NCBI RefSeq assembly: GCF_035268865.1
Contig: NZ_DATFKB010000104.1
Coordinates: forward strand, 1-64,000
DNA: 64,000 nucleotides
Reading direction: 5' to 3'
Source: Salinivirga sp035268865
GTDB taxonomy: Bacteria > Bacteroidota > Bacteroidia > Bacteroidales > Salinivirgaceae
Shown here: positions 54,518-63,091 of the stretch, piece by piece
Layout: each line of letters opens with the position of its first letter
Numbering within the stretch: the stretch's first letter is position 1
Position numbers and translations under genes: made by a program
The notes under the pieces: generated by a model
The model's database searches: none
What the model saw: the letters and a program-made list of their open reading frames with translations, nothing else
Told to the model about the DNA's origin: nothing

Positions 54518-55477
54518 TTACCAGGTATCGAAATTACCTGATTTCAATAGATTATCAAAATAAGTAATTGTTTTTTCAAGTCCCTGTCTGAGGGCAACTT
54601 CAGGTTCCCAGCCATTAAGTAATTCGTGGGCTTTTGAAATATCGGGTCGCCTCTGAATAGGATCATCATCGGGTTTTGGATGGTTCACAACTTTTGACGC
54701 AGAACCGGTCATCTCAATTACCATATCTGCCAGTTCTTTTATTGTAAACTCTCCCGGGTTGCCCACATTAATTGGTCCGGTAATTTCATCATCGGTCTTC
54801 ATCATTCGAATCATACCTTCAACCAAATCATCCACATACTGGAAGCTGCGAGTTTGGCTACCATCGCCATAAATAGTGATATTCTGGTTTTGAAGCGCCT
54901 GGATAATGAAATTTGATATTACACGGCCGTCGCTTGGGTGCATGCGCGGGCCGTAGGTATTAAAAATCCTGATAATTTTTATGCGCACTCTATTTTGTAT
55001 ATGGTAATCCATAAACAGCGTTTCAGCACATCGCTTACCTTCGTCATAGCACGATCTGCGACCAATAGGATTTACATGCCCCCAATAATCTTCAGTTTGT
55101 GGATGAACGTGGGGGTCACCGTAAACCTCTGAGGTAGACGCCTGCAGTATTGGTGCTTTTATGCGTTTAGCAAGGCCCAACATGTTGATTGCACCCATAA
55201 CAGAAGTTTTTACTGTTTTAATGGGGTTATACTGATAGTGTATTGGAGAGGCAGGACAAGCCAAATTGTATATTTCATCCACTTCTGCATAATATGAGGC
55301 TGTCACATCGTGTCTGACTACTTCAAAAAACGGGTTGTCCATCAAATGCATTATATTACGTTTATCGCCAGTAAAATAATTATCAAGAGAAATTACTTCA
55401 TAACCATCATTCAGTAGCCTTTCACACAAATGTGATCCCACAAAACCGGCACCACCGGTAACAAGTGCTTTTTTCAT
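54518..55477 (-). CDS. UDP-glucuronate decarboxylase-like NAD-dependent epimerase
   Basis: 319 residues. The Rossmann motif is KALVTGGAGFVGSHLCERLL; the active site includes ASTSEVYGDP and SCYDEGKRCAETL (Tyr-x-x-x-Lys). DGRVISNFIIQALQNQNITI and the DGSQTRSFQYVDDLVEG block match UDP-xylose synthases. It converts UDP-glucuronate to UDP-xylose. It leads the rfbACD genes in the same direction, so it forms part of a surface polysaccharide precursor cluster. dTDP-glucose dehydratase is a less likely alternative. Confidence 0.92.
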   Translation of the reverse strand: MKKALVTGGAGFVGSHLCERLLNDGYEVISLDNYFTGDKRNIMHLMDNPFFEVVRHDVTASYYAEVDEIYNLACPASPIHYQYNPIKTVKTSVMGAINMLGLAKRIKAPILQASTSEVYGDPHVHPQTEDYWGHVNPIGRRSCYDEGKRCAETLFMDYHIQNRVRIKIIRIFNTYGPRMHPSDGRVISNFIIQALQNQNITIYGDGSQTRSFQYVDDLVEGMIRMMKTDDEITGPINVGNPGEFTIKELADMVIEMTGSASKVVNHPKPDDDPIQRRPDISKAHELLNGWEPEVALRQGLEKTITYFDNLLKSGNFDTW

Positions 55478-55558
55478 AAAAATTTGTAATACATTTCAAA
55501 TTATAAAACGATCTGACTTCAAAATTAAGGCTTTTAAGATATTTTTTACGCTAAAAAC

Positions 55559-55585
55559 AAAAAAAGACTGACTTAAAGGCCAGTC
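55559..55585 (-). terminator. terminator of the lipoprotein gene
   Basis: GACTG (55566-55570) pairs with CAGTC (55581-55585), 10-nt loop, followed on the minus strand by seven Ts. Confidence 0.75.
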
Positions 55586-55606
55586 TCTTCTCAATTTCAC
55601 ACTCAA

Positions 55607-56005
55607 TTATTTTCCCACGGTCAGCATCCAGGCGCCGTCGACCATTACTAAATTGGAATTGGCAGGTTCCTTATCTCCATTTCCATACTCTACCTCGGCC
55701 TGAACATTACAGGTTTTACCATCTTCAGAAATTTCTTCTTTTACGATACTAACTGTTTTTATTCCGCCCTTTTTCTCAATTTGGCCCTTACTCATTTCAA
55801 GTATCTTTTTGAGTTTTTCCCGATCTTCATCGGTCATCTCATCTCCATTGGTATCCAATTTATCGATTACGTAATCGTACTCTCCATCGGCAAGGCTAAA
55901 ATATACTTTCTCGGTAATATCGCCGGGTGTTTCTTCGCCACCACATGCAAAAAACATTGTAGCAGCTGCTGCCAAAATCGTTAATAAAAATGCTAATTTT
56001 TTCAT
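55607..56005 (-). CDS. DUF4878-like lipoprotein
   Basis: 132 residues. A signal peptide ends in the lipobox MFFACGG (Cys21). The rest resembles the NTF2-like DUF4878 fold: a helical section with YDYVIDKLDTNGDEMTDED, then SIVKEEISEDGKTCNVQAEV and a closing LVMVDGAWMLTVGK, where the WML strand is typical. No catalytic residues are visible. It lies 10 bp downstream of the YiiX-type gene. Confidence 0.85.
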   Translation of the reverse strand: MKKLAFLLTILAAAATMFFACGGEETPGDITEKVYFSLADGEYDYVIDKLDTNGDEMTDEDREKLKKILEMSKGQIEKKGGIKTVSIVKEEISEDGKTCNVQAEVEYGNGDKEPANSNLVMVDGAWMLTVGK

Positions 56006-56015
56006 ACGTATAAAT

Positions 56016-56645
56016 TTAGTTATTGGGGAATGAATAAATATGTTGAATTTTCGAATTCTTCAATATCGTTCCGGGAAATATTATCGGGATTCGCCTGGGA
56101 AAGATCAGAGAATCCATGTTTCCCGCCAGAATATCAATACCACATCCACGATATGCATTGCGAACCAATTCAGTACAATATAATCTCGACGAATCGTGCA
56201 AATCATAAGCGTCATCGAATTCCACCCTGGCATTATGAACCCGGTCAATGTAACCGCTAATTTTTTTCTTTTGCGAGGCTTTAAGGTTTATGCGGTAAAC
56301 TGCACCTGCAGAGGCATGTTTATAGTGCCAAAACTCCTTCAGAGGCTCCATTTTCACAGTATTTTCAGGTTCATTTTCAGCGGGAGCAGCATGCAAAATT
56401 ACACAACCGCCATCGTCTTTAATGTGTGCTATCCCAATATGAGAATATCTCACAGTACCATCGGCAGCTAAAACAACATAACTCTCAATGCTTTTTCCCC
56501 GTCTGAAAACCAAATCACCCTCATTTAAAGCAGGCAAAGCGCTAAAGTCATCATCACAATTAGCTATACGAAATGAATCTAAAGGGGTAACGGCAGATAT
56601 CTCCCAAAAAGCCAACATTGCGAGTATAATGAAAATTGGGTTCAT
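56016..56645 (-). CDS. YiiX/YebB-like permuted papain-fold amidase
   Basis: 209 residues with a signal peptide (about 1-19). LPALNEGDLVFRRG opens the domain, YSHIGIAH holds the catalytic His and SSRLYCTELVRNAY the Cys, in the reversed order of permuted NlpC/P60 enzymes. It likely hydrolyses amide or ester bonds of the cell wall or lipids in the envelope. The DUF4878 gene follows 10 bp later. Confidence 0.9.
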   Translation of the reverse strand: MNPIFIILAMLAFWEISAVTPLDSFRIANCDDDFSALPALNEGDLVFRRGKSIESYVVLAADGTVRYSHIGIAHIKDDGGCVILHAAPAENEPENTVKMEPLKEFWHYKHASAGAVYRINLKASQKKKISGYIDRVHNARVEFDDAYDLHDSSRLYCTELVRNAYRGCGIDILAGNMDSLIFPRRIPIIFPGTILKNSKIQHIYSFPNN

Positions 56646-56754
56646 TCAATGGATTTAGGGTAAAGATAGTAAAAATAAAATTGACCCGCCTGAAAAATAA
56701 GTAGTTAACAATTAATTAAAACTCAAATAAATATACACACTGTTAGTATGTAAA

Positions 56755-57465
56755 CTAAAGATAAAATGGCCCGGTGAGTTGCTTATAAGCATCACTATAT
56801 TGATGCCGGCCAAATTCTTCAATAATTATCTCATTTACCTCGCAGGCTGCTTTGGTTTGATTAAGCTCGACTAAAATACGGTGAGGCGCCTTTGTGGGGG
56901 TTGGTTTCACATATGTCAGCGCAGAAATAAAGAAACCATTCTTCTGAGCTATTGTTTTCAAATCAGGAAATGTGGCTGCTGGCAAGATCATAGATAACCG
57001 TCCCATGTCGTATAACAAAGCTGCTGCACCTTCCATTATTCCAGACAAGTCCAGGGATTCATCGTGCCGGGCAACAGCCCTTTCCTTTTGCGCAGGTTTC
57101 AGGGTGCTGTTATAAAATGGCGGATTGGTAATGATATGGTCGAAGCGCTGCGCACTATTTTCATAAAAAGACCTGAAGTCAATCAAATGCAAATTAATTC
57201 GTTCACTCCAGGCACATGCCTGAACATTCTCTTTTGCCTGGTTAAACGCCCCGCAATCAACTTCAATAGCATCGATACTGGCAGTAGCATTGCGTTGCGC
57301 TGCCATAATTGCGATAAGCCCGGTTCCGGTACCCACATCCAGTATTTTCGATGAATCAGAAACATTTGCCCATGCACCGACCAATACACCGTCAGTGCCC
57401 ACTTTCATGGCAGTACGATTCTGGTTAATTGTAAACTGTTTAAAACGAAACCACTGATTAGCCAT
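56755..57465 (-). CDS. trmN6: tRNA1(Val) A37 N6-methyltransferase
   Basis: 236 residues. SAM-binding motif ILDVGTGTGLIAIMAAQRN and catalytic NPPFYNSTLKP are those of TrmN6 (YfiC). The opening FRFKQFTINQNRTAMKVGTDG is typical. It modifies A37 of tRNA-Val. The next gene upstream on the same strand ends 4 bp away, so they are cotranscribed. Confidence 0.95.
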   Translation of the reverse strand: MANQWFRFKQFTINQNRTAMKVGTDGVLVGAWANVSDSSKILDVGTGTGLIAIMAAQRNATASIDAIEVDCGAFNQAKENVQACAWSERINLHLIDFRSFYENSAQRFDHIITNPPFYNSTLKPAQKERAVARHDESLDLSGIMEGAAALLYDMGRLSMILPAATFPDLKTIAQKNGFFISALTYVKPTPTKAPHRILVELNQTKAACEVNEIIIEEFGRHQYSDAYKQLTGPFYL

Positions 57466-57468
57466 TGC

Positions 57469-58248
57469 TTAAAATTTTTCGAAGATGCCCAGTCCAAATA
57501 GCGCAAAATCATATTTAGCAGGATCTTCCGTATCAAACTCCTGCAGTACTTTTGAAACCTCTTCCACCGCTCGCCAATCGTTTGATCTGCGGGTTAAAAT
57601 ACCCAACTTGCGACTAATACGGGCTGTGTGCACATCGAGTGGTAAATACAGGGCCGATGGTTTGATAAACTGCCACAAGCCAAAATCAACTCCCCTGTTA
57701 TCGTTCCGTACCATCCATCGCAACATCATATTCATTCGCTTCGCTGCTGAACCTTTTGCAGGATTAGACAAATGCTTCTGGGTCCGACCCGGTTTTTTAT
57801 ATTGAAAAAAACGGCAATGAAACGTTACGAGCAGGTCATACACATTTCCCTTTTCTTCATAAAAACTTTTAAAACTATTTCCAAGCGTACCGTAATCGTT
57901 TATTAGTTTTTGTAAAGCCCCGATAAAATATACAAGATCGGTATCCTTAAAAGTACGATATATAAATTTTTTCAGTCGGGCAAAATCATCCTTACAGGCA
58001 AATTTCACAAACTCGAAAGGAGAATAGTCCATAAGCTGCATCATCTCCATGCCTTTTTTTACAATCATGGGTCGTTGTCCCCAGGCTATTGTGGCTGCCA
58101 GGAATGCTGCAATTTCAATATCGTTTTGTTGAGAAAATTGATGGGGCACAGCAATAGGATCATCTTCAATAAATTCGGGTCTGTTGTATTGCTCATATTT
58201 CTCTTCAAGCAATTCTTTTATCAACAGTCTGGTAGCTTCATTTGTCAT
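57469..58248 (-). CDS. TIGR02757 family protein
   Basis: 259 residues of the TIGR02757 (DUF2400) family, found in Bacteroidota and some others. It contains DPIAVPHQFSQQNDIEIAAF, WGQRPMIVKKGMEMM and LWQFIKPSALYLPLDVHTAR, conserved family blocks. Helical throughout with similarity to HhH-GPD DNA glycosylases in the C-terminal half, but no demonstrated activity. Located directly upstream of trmN6. Confidence 0.93.
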   Translation of the reverse strand: MTNEATRLLIKELLEEKYEQYNRPEFIEDDPIAVPHQFSQQNDIEIAAFLAATIAWGQRPMIVKKGMEMMQLMDYSPFEFVKFACKDDFARLKKFIYRTFKDTDLVYFIGALQKLINDYGTLGNSFKSFYEEKGNVYDLLVTFHCRFFQYKKPGRTQKHLSNPAKGSAAKRMNMMLRWMVRNDNRGVDFGLWQFIKPSALYLPLDVHTARISRKLGILTRRSNDWRAVEEVSKVLQEFDTEDPAKYDFALFGLGIFEKF

Positions 58249-58310
58249 TTATATAAATAGTTTTCTCTTTAGTGCAATTTTAATTATTTTTGAATCTTTT
58301 TAAAAGATTT

Positions 58311-58979
58311 ATGGAAGAAGCCGTAGCTCCAATAATACTATTTTTAAAAGGCATAGTCATTGGCCTTGCTGTATCGGTACCTATGGGTCCTATTGGTGTA
58401 TTGTGTGTTCAAAAAACCATCAATAAAGGAAGACTTCATGGAATGCTTTCCGGTTTCGGAGCAGCATTTGCCGATACTGTTTTTGCCATTATTGCTATTT
58501 TTGGTTTAACTGTAACTAAAAATTTTCTGCTTGAATACCGATTGGAACTACAAATTTTAGGTGTTATTGTGCTTTTAGGTCTTGGTACAAAAATTTTCTT
58601 TTCAAACCCGATAACTCAAATCCGCAGAAGAGCCAGAAATAAACGTCAGGGCATTTTTGGCGATTTTATTTCAGTATTTTTTCTTACGCTAAGTAATCCA
58701 TTAACCGTATTGTTTTTCGGTGCCACAATTGCTGCCCTCAGTATTCACGATACTGATCACTACCTTGCATCGCAGTTGATACTGGTGGGTGGAATAAGTG
58801 CAGGAGCCATGAGTTGGTGGATAAGCTTAACCTCAATTGTAAATATTTTCCGGCACCGCTTCAGACTTAAGCAACTTTGGTGGATAAATAAAATATCGGG
58901 TATTGTTATACTCACTTTAACCATCGTTGCGGCTATTCTTCTGGCTTTGCGCCACTTTGGGCAGGTTGACGGTTTATAA
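58311..58979 (+). CDS. LysE family transporter
   Basis: 222 residues from the ATG; an upstream TTG would add seven. Six helices with the family's opening GLAVSVPMGPIGVLCVQKTINKG region and FFLTLSNPLTVLFFGA in the middle. The family exports amino acids or related compounds. The 3' end overlaps the convergent LolD-type gene by 47 bp. Confidence 0.9.
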   Translation: MEEAVAPIILFLKGIVIGLAVSVPMGPIGVLCVQKTINKGRLHGMLSGFGAAFADTVFAIIAIFGLTVTKNFLLEYRLELQILGVIVLLGLGTKIFFSNPITQIRRRARNKRQGIFGDFISVFFLTLSNPLTVLFFGATIAALSIHDTDHYLASQLILVGGISAGAMSWWISLTSIVNIFRHRFRLKQLWWINKISGIVILTLTIVAAILLALRHFGQVDGL

Positions 58980-59622
58980 TTGCTCCATCACGCAATTCTA
59001 CAATACGGTCAGCAAGACCAGCCAATTCTTTATCGTGGGTTACAATAATAAATGTAAGATTAAACTCATCTCTTAAAGAAAAGAAAAGCTTGTGCAAAGA
59101 CTCTTTATTAGCAGTATCGAGATTTCCCGATGGCTCATCAGCCAAGATTACTTTTGGTCTGTTCATTAAGGCGCGAGCTACGGCAACGCGCTGTTGCTCC
59201 CCACCGGATAACTCTGATGGTTTGTGGTTTGCGCGATCTGTAAGCCCCATCTTTTCTAATAGCTTTTGCGCATTGTCCTGGGCAGTTTTCATATTTTGCC
59301 CTTTAATTAATGCAGGAATGCTAATATTCTCCAAAGCACTAAATTCGGGCAACAGCTGATGAAACTGAAACACAAAACCAATATTATCATTACGAAAGCG
59401 CGACAGACCTTGCTGCTTTAATTCAAAGGGATTCTGCTCGTCGAACCAAACAGCCCCACTATCTGCCCTGTCAAGTGTACCCAGAATTTGAAGCAATGTT
59501 GTTTTCCCTGCCCCGCTGGGCCCGACAATGGTGACTATTTCCCCCTGTTTAATATATAAATCGACATCGCGCAGCACATGCAGGTCACCATAGTATTTAT
59601 TTAACTTTTCTACTTTTATCAT
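58933..59622 (-). CDS. lolD: LolD-like ABC transporter ATPase
   Basis: 229 residues from the ATG before IKVEKLNKYYGD; a start 9 nt upstream is possible. Walker A GPSGAGKTTLL, signature LSGGEQQRVAVARAL, Walker B VILADEPSGNLD and the switch His in IIVTHDKELA are present. Spacing and VFQFHQLLPEFSALENI match LolD/MacB-type ATPases of lipoprotein release or efflux. The permease is not adjacent, so LolD is a best guess. Confidence 0.9.
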   Translation of the reverse strand: MIKVEKLNKYYGDLHVLRDVDLYIKQGEIVTIVGPSGAGKTTLLQILGTLDRADSGAVWFDEQNPFELKQQGLSRFRNDNIGFVFQFHQLLPEFSALENISIPALIKGQNMKTAQDNAQKLLEKMGLTDRANHKPSELSGGEQQRVAVARALMNRPKVILADEPSGNLDTANKESLHKLFFSLRDEFNLTFIIVTHDKELAGLADRIVELRDGAIINRQPAQSGAKPEE

Positions 59623-59698
59623 AATCAACATTAAAGCGGTTAGGCATTTATCATTACTTGCAAAATTAAGATTAAATACGAATTATAATTACATGACA

Positions 59699-59728
59699 AT
59701 AAAAAACCCCGGCAATAGTTTGCCGGGG
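59699..59728 (-). terminator. rho-independent terminator of secDF
   Basis: CCCCGGCAA (59707-59715) pairs perfectly with TTGCCGGGG (59720-59728), 4-nt loop, and seven Ts follow on the minus strand. Confidence 0.93.
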
Positions 59729-59749
59729 CTAATATTTCAAATAATAAAA

Positions 59750-62700
59750 TTATTTTCTGGCTCCTTTAAGCGCCCGTTTACGCTCATCGGCTTTTACTGT
59801 ATCGTAAACAACCGGAGTTGCAATAAATAGTGATGAATAGGTACCTACTGCAACACCTACCAACATGGCGAATATAAATCCACGAATCATCTCACCACCA
59901 AAAATAAAGATGGTCAACAGCACAACAAATGTACTCAACGATGTACTAAATGTACGAGCAAGGGTACTGTTGAGTGCAGTATTGAGGATTTCTTTTCTTC
60001 CACGTTTTTTGTAAAGGCCGAGGTACTCGCGGATGCGGTCAAATACTACCACAGTATCGTTAATAGAATAACCTACAACAGTAAGAATAGCTGCAATAAA
60101 TGATTGATCAATCTCCATGGAGAAAGGCATGATTGTGTAGAACAGGGAATAAATTCCAAGTATGAACAACACATCGTGCAAGAGTGCGGCAACGGCTCCC
60201 AATCCAAACTGCCAGTTGGAGAATCGAATTAAAATATACAGGAAAATGATAATTAACGAGAATATTACGGCATAAACAGCGGAAGTTTTAATATCATCGG
60301 CAATGGTGGGACCAACCTTTTGAGAGCTCATACGACCAACTTTCTTATCCTGGTCAGAAATGAACATTTGGTAATCTACATCGCCAAGATAAGGCTTCAG
60401 TCCCTGATATAATTTTGCTTCCACAAAATCGTCTATGTCTACCTGTACATCCTGAGCAAAACCTGTAATATTATAAAACTGTTGCTTATCAGCGTCTGTT
60501 AACTCGTAATCGGTATCTATAAGGTATTTTGTAGTAACCTTAATCTGGTTATTACCACCGAATGTTTTCACTTCAGGGGCTTCACCACCAAATTCATCTT
60601 CAAGATCATTTTTAATGCTATTTACAGACACATCATCCTGGAAACGTACAATGTAGTTATGTCCTCCGGTAAAGTCTACACCCAGATTAAGTCCACGGGT
60701 AACCAATGAACCAACACCAATAATGATTACAATACCTGAAATGACATAAGCAATTTTACGTTTTTCAATAAATTTAACGGCTGTATTCTTAAATGCATTT
60801 TGCGTTAATTTAGAAGCAAATGCAATATTTTTCTTTTTACCGAGGAAGCCTTCATAAATAAGGCGTGTAATGAAAATTGCAGAAAACAAGGAAGTGATGA
60901 TACCGATACCTAATGTAATGGCAAATCCGTAAATAGGTCCCTTACCGAAATATCCAAGTATAATCGCTGTCAACAGCGTTGTTAGGTTAGAGTCAATAAT
61001 TGCAGAATAGGCATTTTTATATCCATCAGATAAGGCCATCCGAAGGCCTTTTCCGGCATTAAGTTCCTCTTTAATACGTTCATAAATAAGCACGTTAGCA
61101 TCTACTGACATACCAATGGTCAGTACAATACCTGCAATACCGGGAAGGGTAAGTACGGCACCCAAAGATGCCAATATACCGGTTATGAAAAACATATTAA
61201 TTATGAGCGCTAAGTTGGCCACCCATCCGGCATGACGATAGTAAAAAATCATATAGAGCATTACGACAAGAAAAGCGATCACAAACGACCACAAACCTTT
61301 GGTAATGGACTCCTGCCCTAATGATGGACCAACAATTTCTTCCTGAATAATGCGTGCAGGGGCAGGTAATTTACCAGATTTCAACACATTGGCAAGGTCT
61401 TTTGCCTCAGCAACTGAAAACTGACCTGTAATAGAAGAACGGCCTCCTTTAATTTCCTGGTTTACTCTTGGGTAAGAGTACACATAATTATCAAGCACAA
61501 TTGCTATTTGGTTCCCAATATTATTTCTGGTAAGACGTGCCCATTTTTTAGCACCTTCAGTGTTCATAGACATAGAAACTTCAGCACTACCGCCTGTTTG
61601 ACTGTTAAAATCGGCGCGGGCATCAGTAACGACATCACCTGAAAGCGCAGGTTCACCATCCATATTGCTAACTTTCAGTGCTACTAATTCATAAATATTA
61701 CCTTCTTCATCAATAGGCTGTACATTCCAGCGGAACATAATTCGCATTGAACGAGGGAATATTTCCTGAACCTCTGGCATATGAAGATATTCATTAACCT
61801 GAGCTGTATCGCTAAAATGGGCATAACCAACTGAAGCTCCTGGCATTAATTTCCCATCTTGTGAAACGCGTGGCATTAATACTGAGAACAGTGGGTTCTG
61901 AGCACGCATTTGGGCATCGCTCATTGATGTAGTATCTTCAGCAATTAAGCTGGAATCTTCTGAGAGCAAATCATCTTCTTCAGCCAACAGGTCAGCCTCT
62001 TCTGTCTGAGCTTCTTCCTCCGATGCCTGAGCAACCTCTTCTTCAGCTGCGTCTGCAGCTTTTACGCTATCTTGCTGGGTTTCTTCTATTTTTTGCAGGC
62101 TGCGAATTTTATCATTGGCCCGGAACAAATATTCATAAACATCTTTATTACTGTATGTTTCCCAAAACTCGAGTTTTGCAGTTCCTTTTAGCAGCTTGCG
62201 TACCCGTTCCGGATTTTTAATTCCAGGCAGTTCAATAAGAATCTGCCCATCGGTTTCCAGTGGCTGTATTACAGGCTGTGCTACTCCAAAACGGTCGATA
62301 CGATTACGCAACACATTGAAAGCATTTGAGATAGCACCATCTGTTTCTTTGCGAATTACCTCAAGCACTTCATCATTAGTAGAGTTGAAGTTAACCTTTT
62401 CGCGCAGGTCTTTTGTGCTAAATATTGTAGCTAAACGGCCCTCAGGAGCAATTTCTTCATAAGCACGGCCAAAAAGAGTTACAAAATCTTCCTGCGTCTC
62501 CTTCTGGTACTCTTTTGCCCGGTCTAAAGCTGCCAGAAAATCAGGATCATCACTGTTGCCTGCTAATGCCTTGATTACATCAGATACAGATATCTCTAAA
62601 ATAACGTTCATTCCCCCTCTAAGGTCAAGCCCCAGGTTGATTTCACGCTCCTGACATTCACGGTAAGTAAACTCACGGATTCCGATAAAATTATAAACCG

Positions 62701-62929
62701 GTTCACCAGCGATTGAATCCAGATAATGATTCTTTTTCTCTTTTTTAAGCTCGTTTAATTCTTCCTCACTTAAGTCTTTCTCAGATTTTTTTGCATTTGC
62801 TACGATTCCTTCTGCATATTCTTCAGCATCACTAGACACCATTGAAGTAACAAAAGTAAACGATAACTGGTAGATAACTACCAAAGCCAGTGCAATTGCA
62901 ATAAACCTAATTACTCCTTTATTCTGCAT
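59750..62929 (-). CDS. secDF: SecDF fusion, protein translocase accessory subunit
   Basis: 1059 residues. The SecD half has one N-terminal helix, the large periplasmic domain (INLGLDLRGGMNVILEI, with an acidic low-complexity insert about 285-340) and a five-helix bundle (IAGIVLTIGMSVDANVLIYE). The SecF half starts near 690 with a helix, GLNLGVDFTGGHNYIVRF, a short periplasmic domain and its own five helices ending SINDTVVVFDRIRE. It uses proton flow to help pull exported proteins through SecYEG. Bacteroidota commonly carry the two fused. Own terminator; no linked genes on this strand. Confidence 0.97.
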   Translation of the reverse strand: MQNKGVIRFIAIALALVVIYQLSFTFVTSMVSSDAEEYAEGIVANAKKSEKDLSEEELNELKKEKKNHYLDSIAGEPVYNFIGIREFTYRECQEREINLGLDLRGGMNVILEISVSDVIKALAGNSDDPDFLAALDRAKEYQKETQEDFVTLFGRAYEEIAPEGRLATIFSTKDLREKVNFNSTNDEVLEVIRKETDGAISNAFNVLRNRIDRFGVAQPVIQPLETDGQILIELPGIKNPERVRKLLKGTAKLEFWETYSNKDVYEYLFRANDKIRSLQKIEETQQDSVKAADAAEEEVAQASEEEAQTEEADLLAEEDDLLSEDSSLIAEDTTSMSDAQMRAQNPLFSVLMPRVSQDGKLMPGASVGYAHFSDTAQVNEYLHMPEVQEIFPRSMRIMFRWNVQPIDEEGNIYELVALKVSNMDGEPALSGDVVTDARADFNSQTGGSAEVSMSMNTEGAKKWARLTRNNIGNQIAIVLDNYVYSYPRVNQEIKGGRSSITGQFSVAEAKDLANVLKSGKLPAPARIIQEEIVGPSLGQESITKGLWSFVIAFLVVMLYMIFYYRHAGWVANLALIINMFFITGILASLGAVLTLPGIAGIVLTIGMSVDANVLIYERIKEELNAGKGLRMALSDGYKNAYSAIIDSNLTTLLTAIILGYFGKGPIYGFAITLGIGIITSLFSAIFITRLIYEGFLGKKKNIAFASKLTQNAFKNTAVKFIEKRKIAYVISGIVIIIGVGSLVTRGLNLGVDFTGGHNYIVRFQDDVSVNSIKNDLEDEFGGEAPEVKTFGGNNQIKVTTKYLIDTDYELTDADKQQFYNITGFAQDVQVDIDDFVEAKLYQGLKPYLGDVDYQMFISDQDKKVGRMSSQKVGPTIADDIKTSAVYAVIFSLIIIFLYILIRFSNWQFGLGAVAALLHDVLFILGIYSLFYTIMPFSMEIDQSFIAAILTVVGYSINDTVVVFDRIREYLGLYKKRGRKEILNTALNSTLARTFSTSLSTFVVLLTIFIFGGEMIRGFIFAMLVGVAVGTYSSLFIATPVVYDTVKADERKRALKGARK

Positions 62930-63091
62930 TTCGTTTGGTTTTTGATAATGATTTCAATTTTTTGCCAATTAATCGGGCAAATATATTCAAAATTTTTTAA
63001 ATACCTTACGGATTCATACATTGATCTTAAGATTAGCAAATCCGCTCGAAACTACTTTAATTTGAAATACTCCGGGTATGTACGCTACGTA

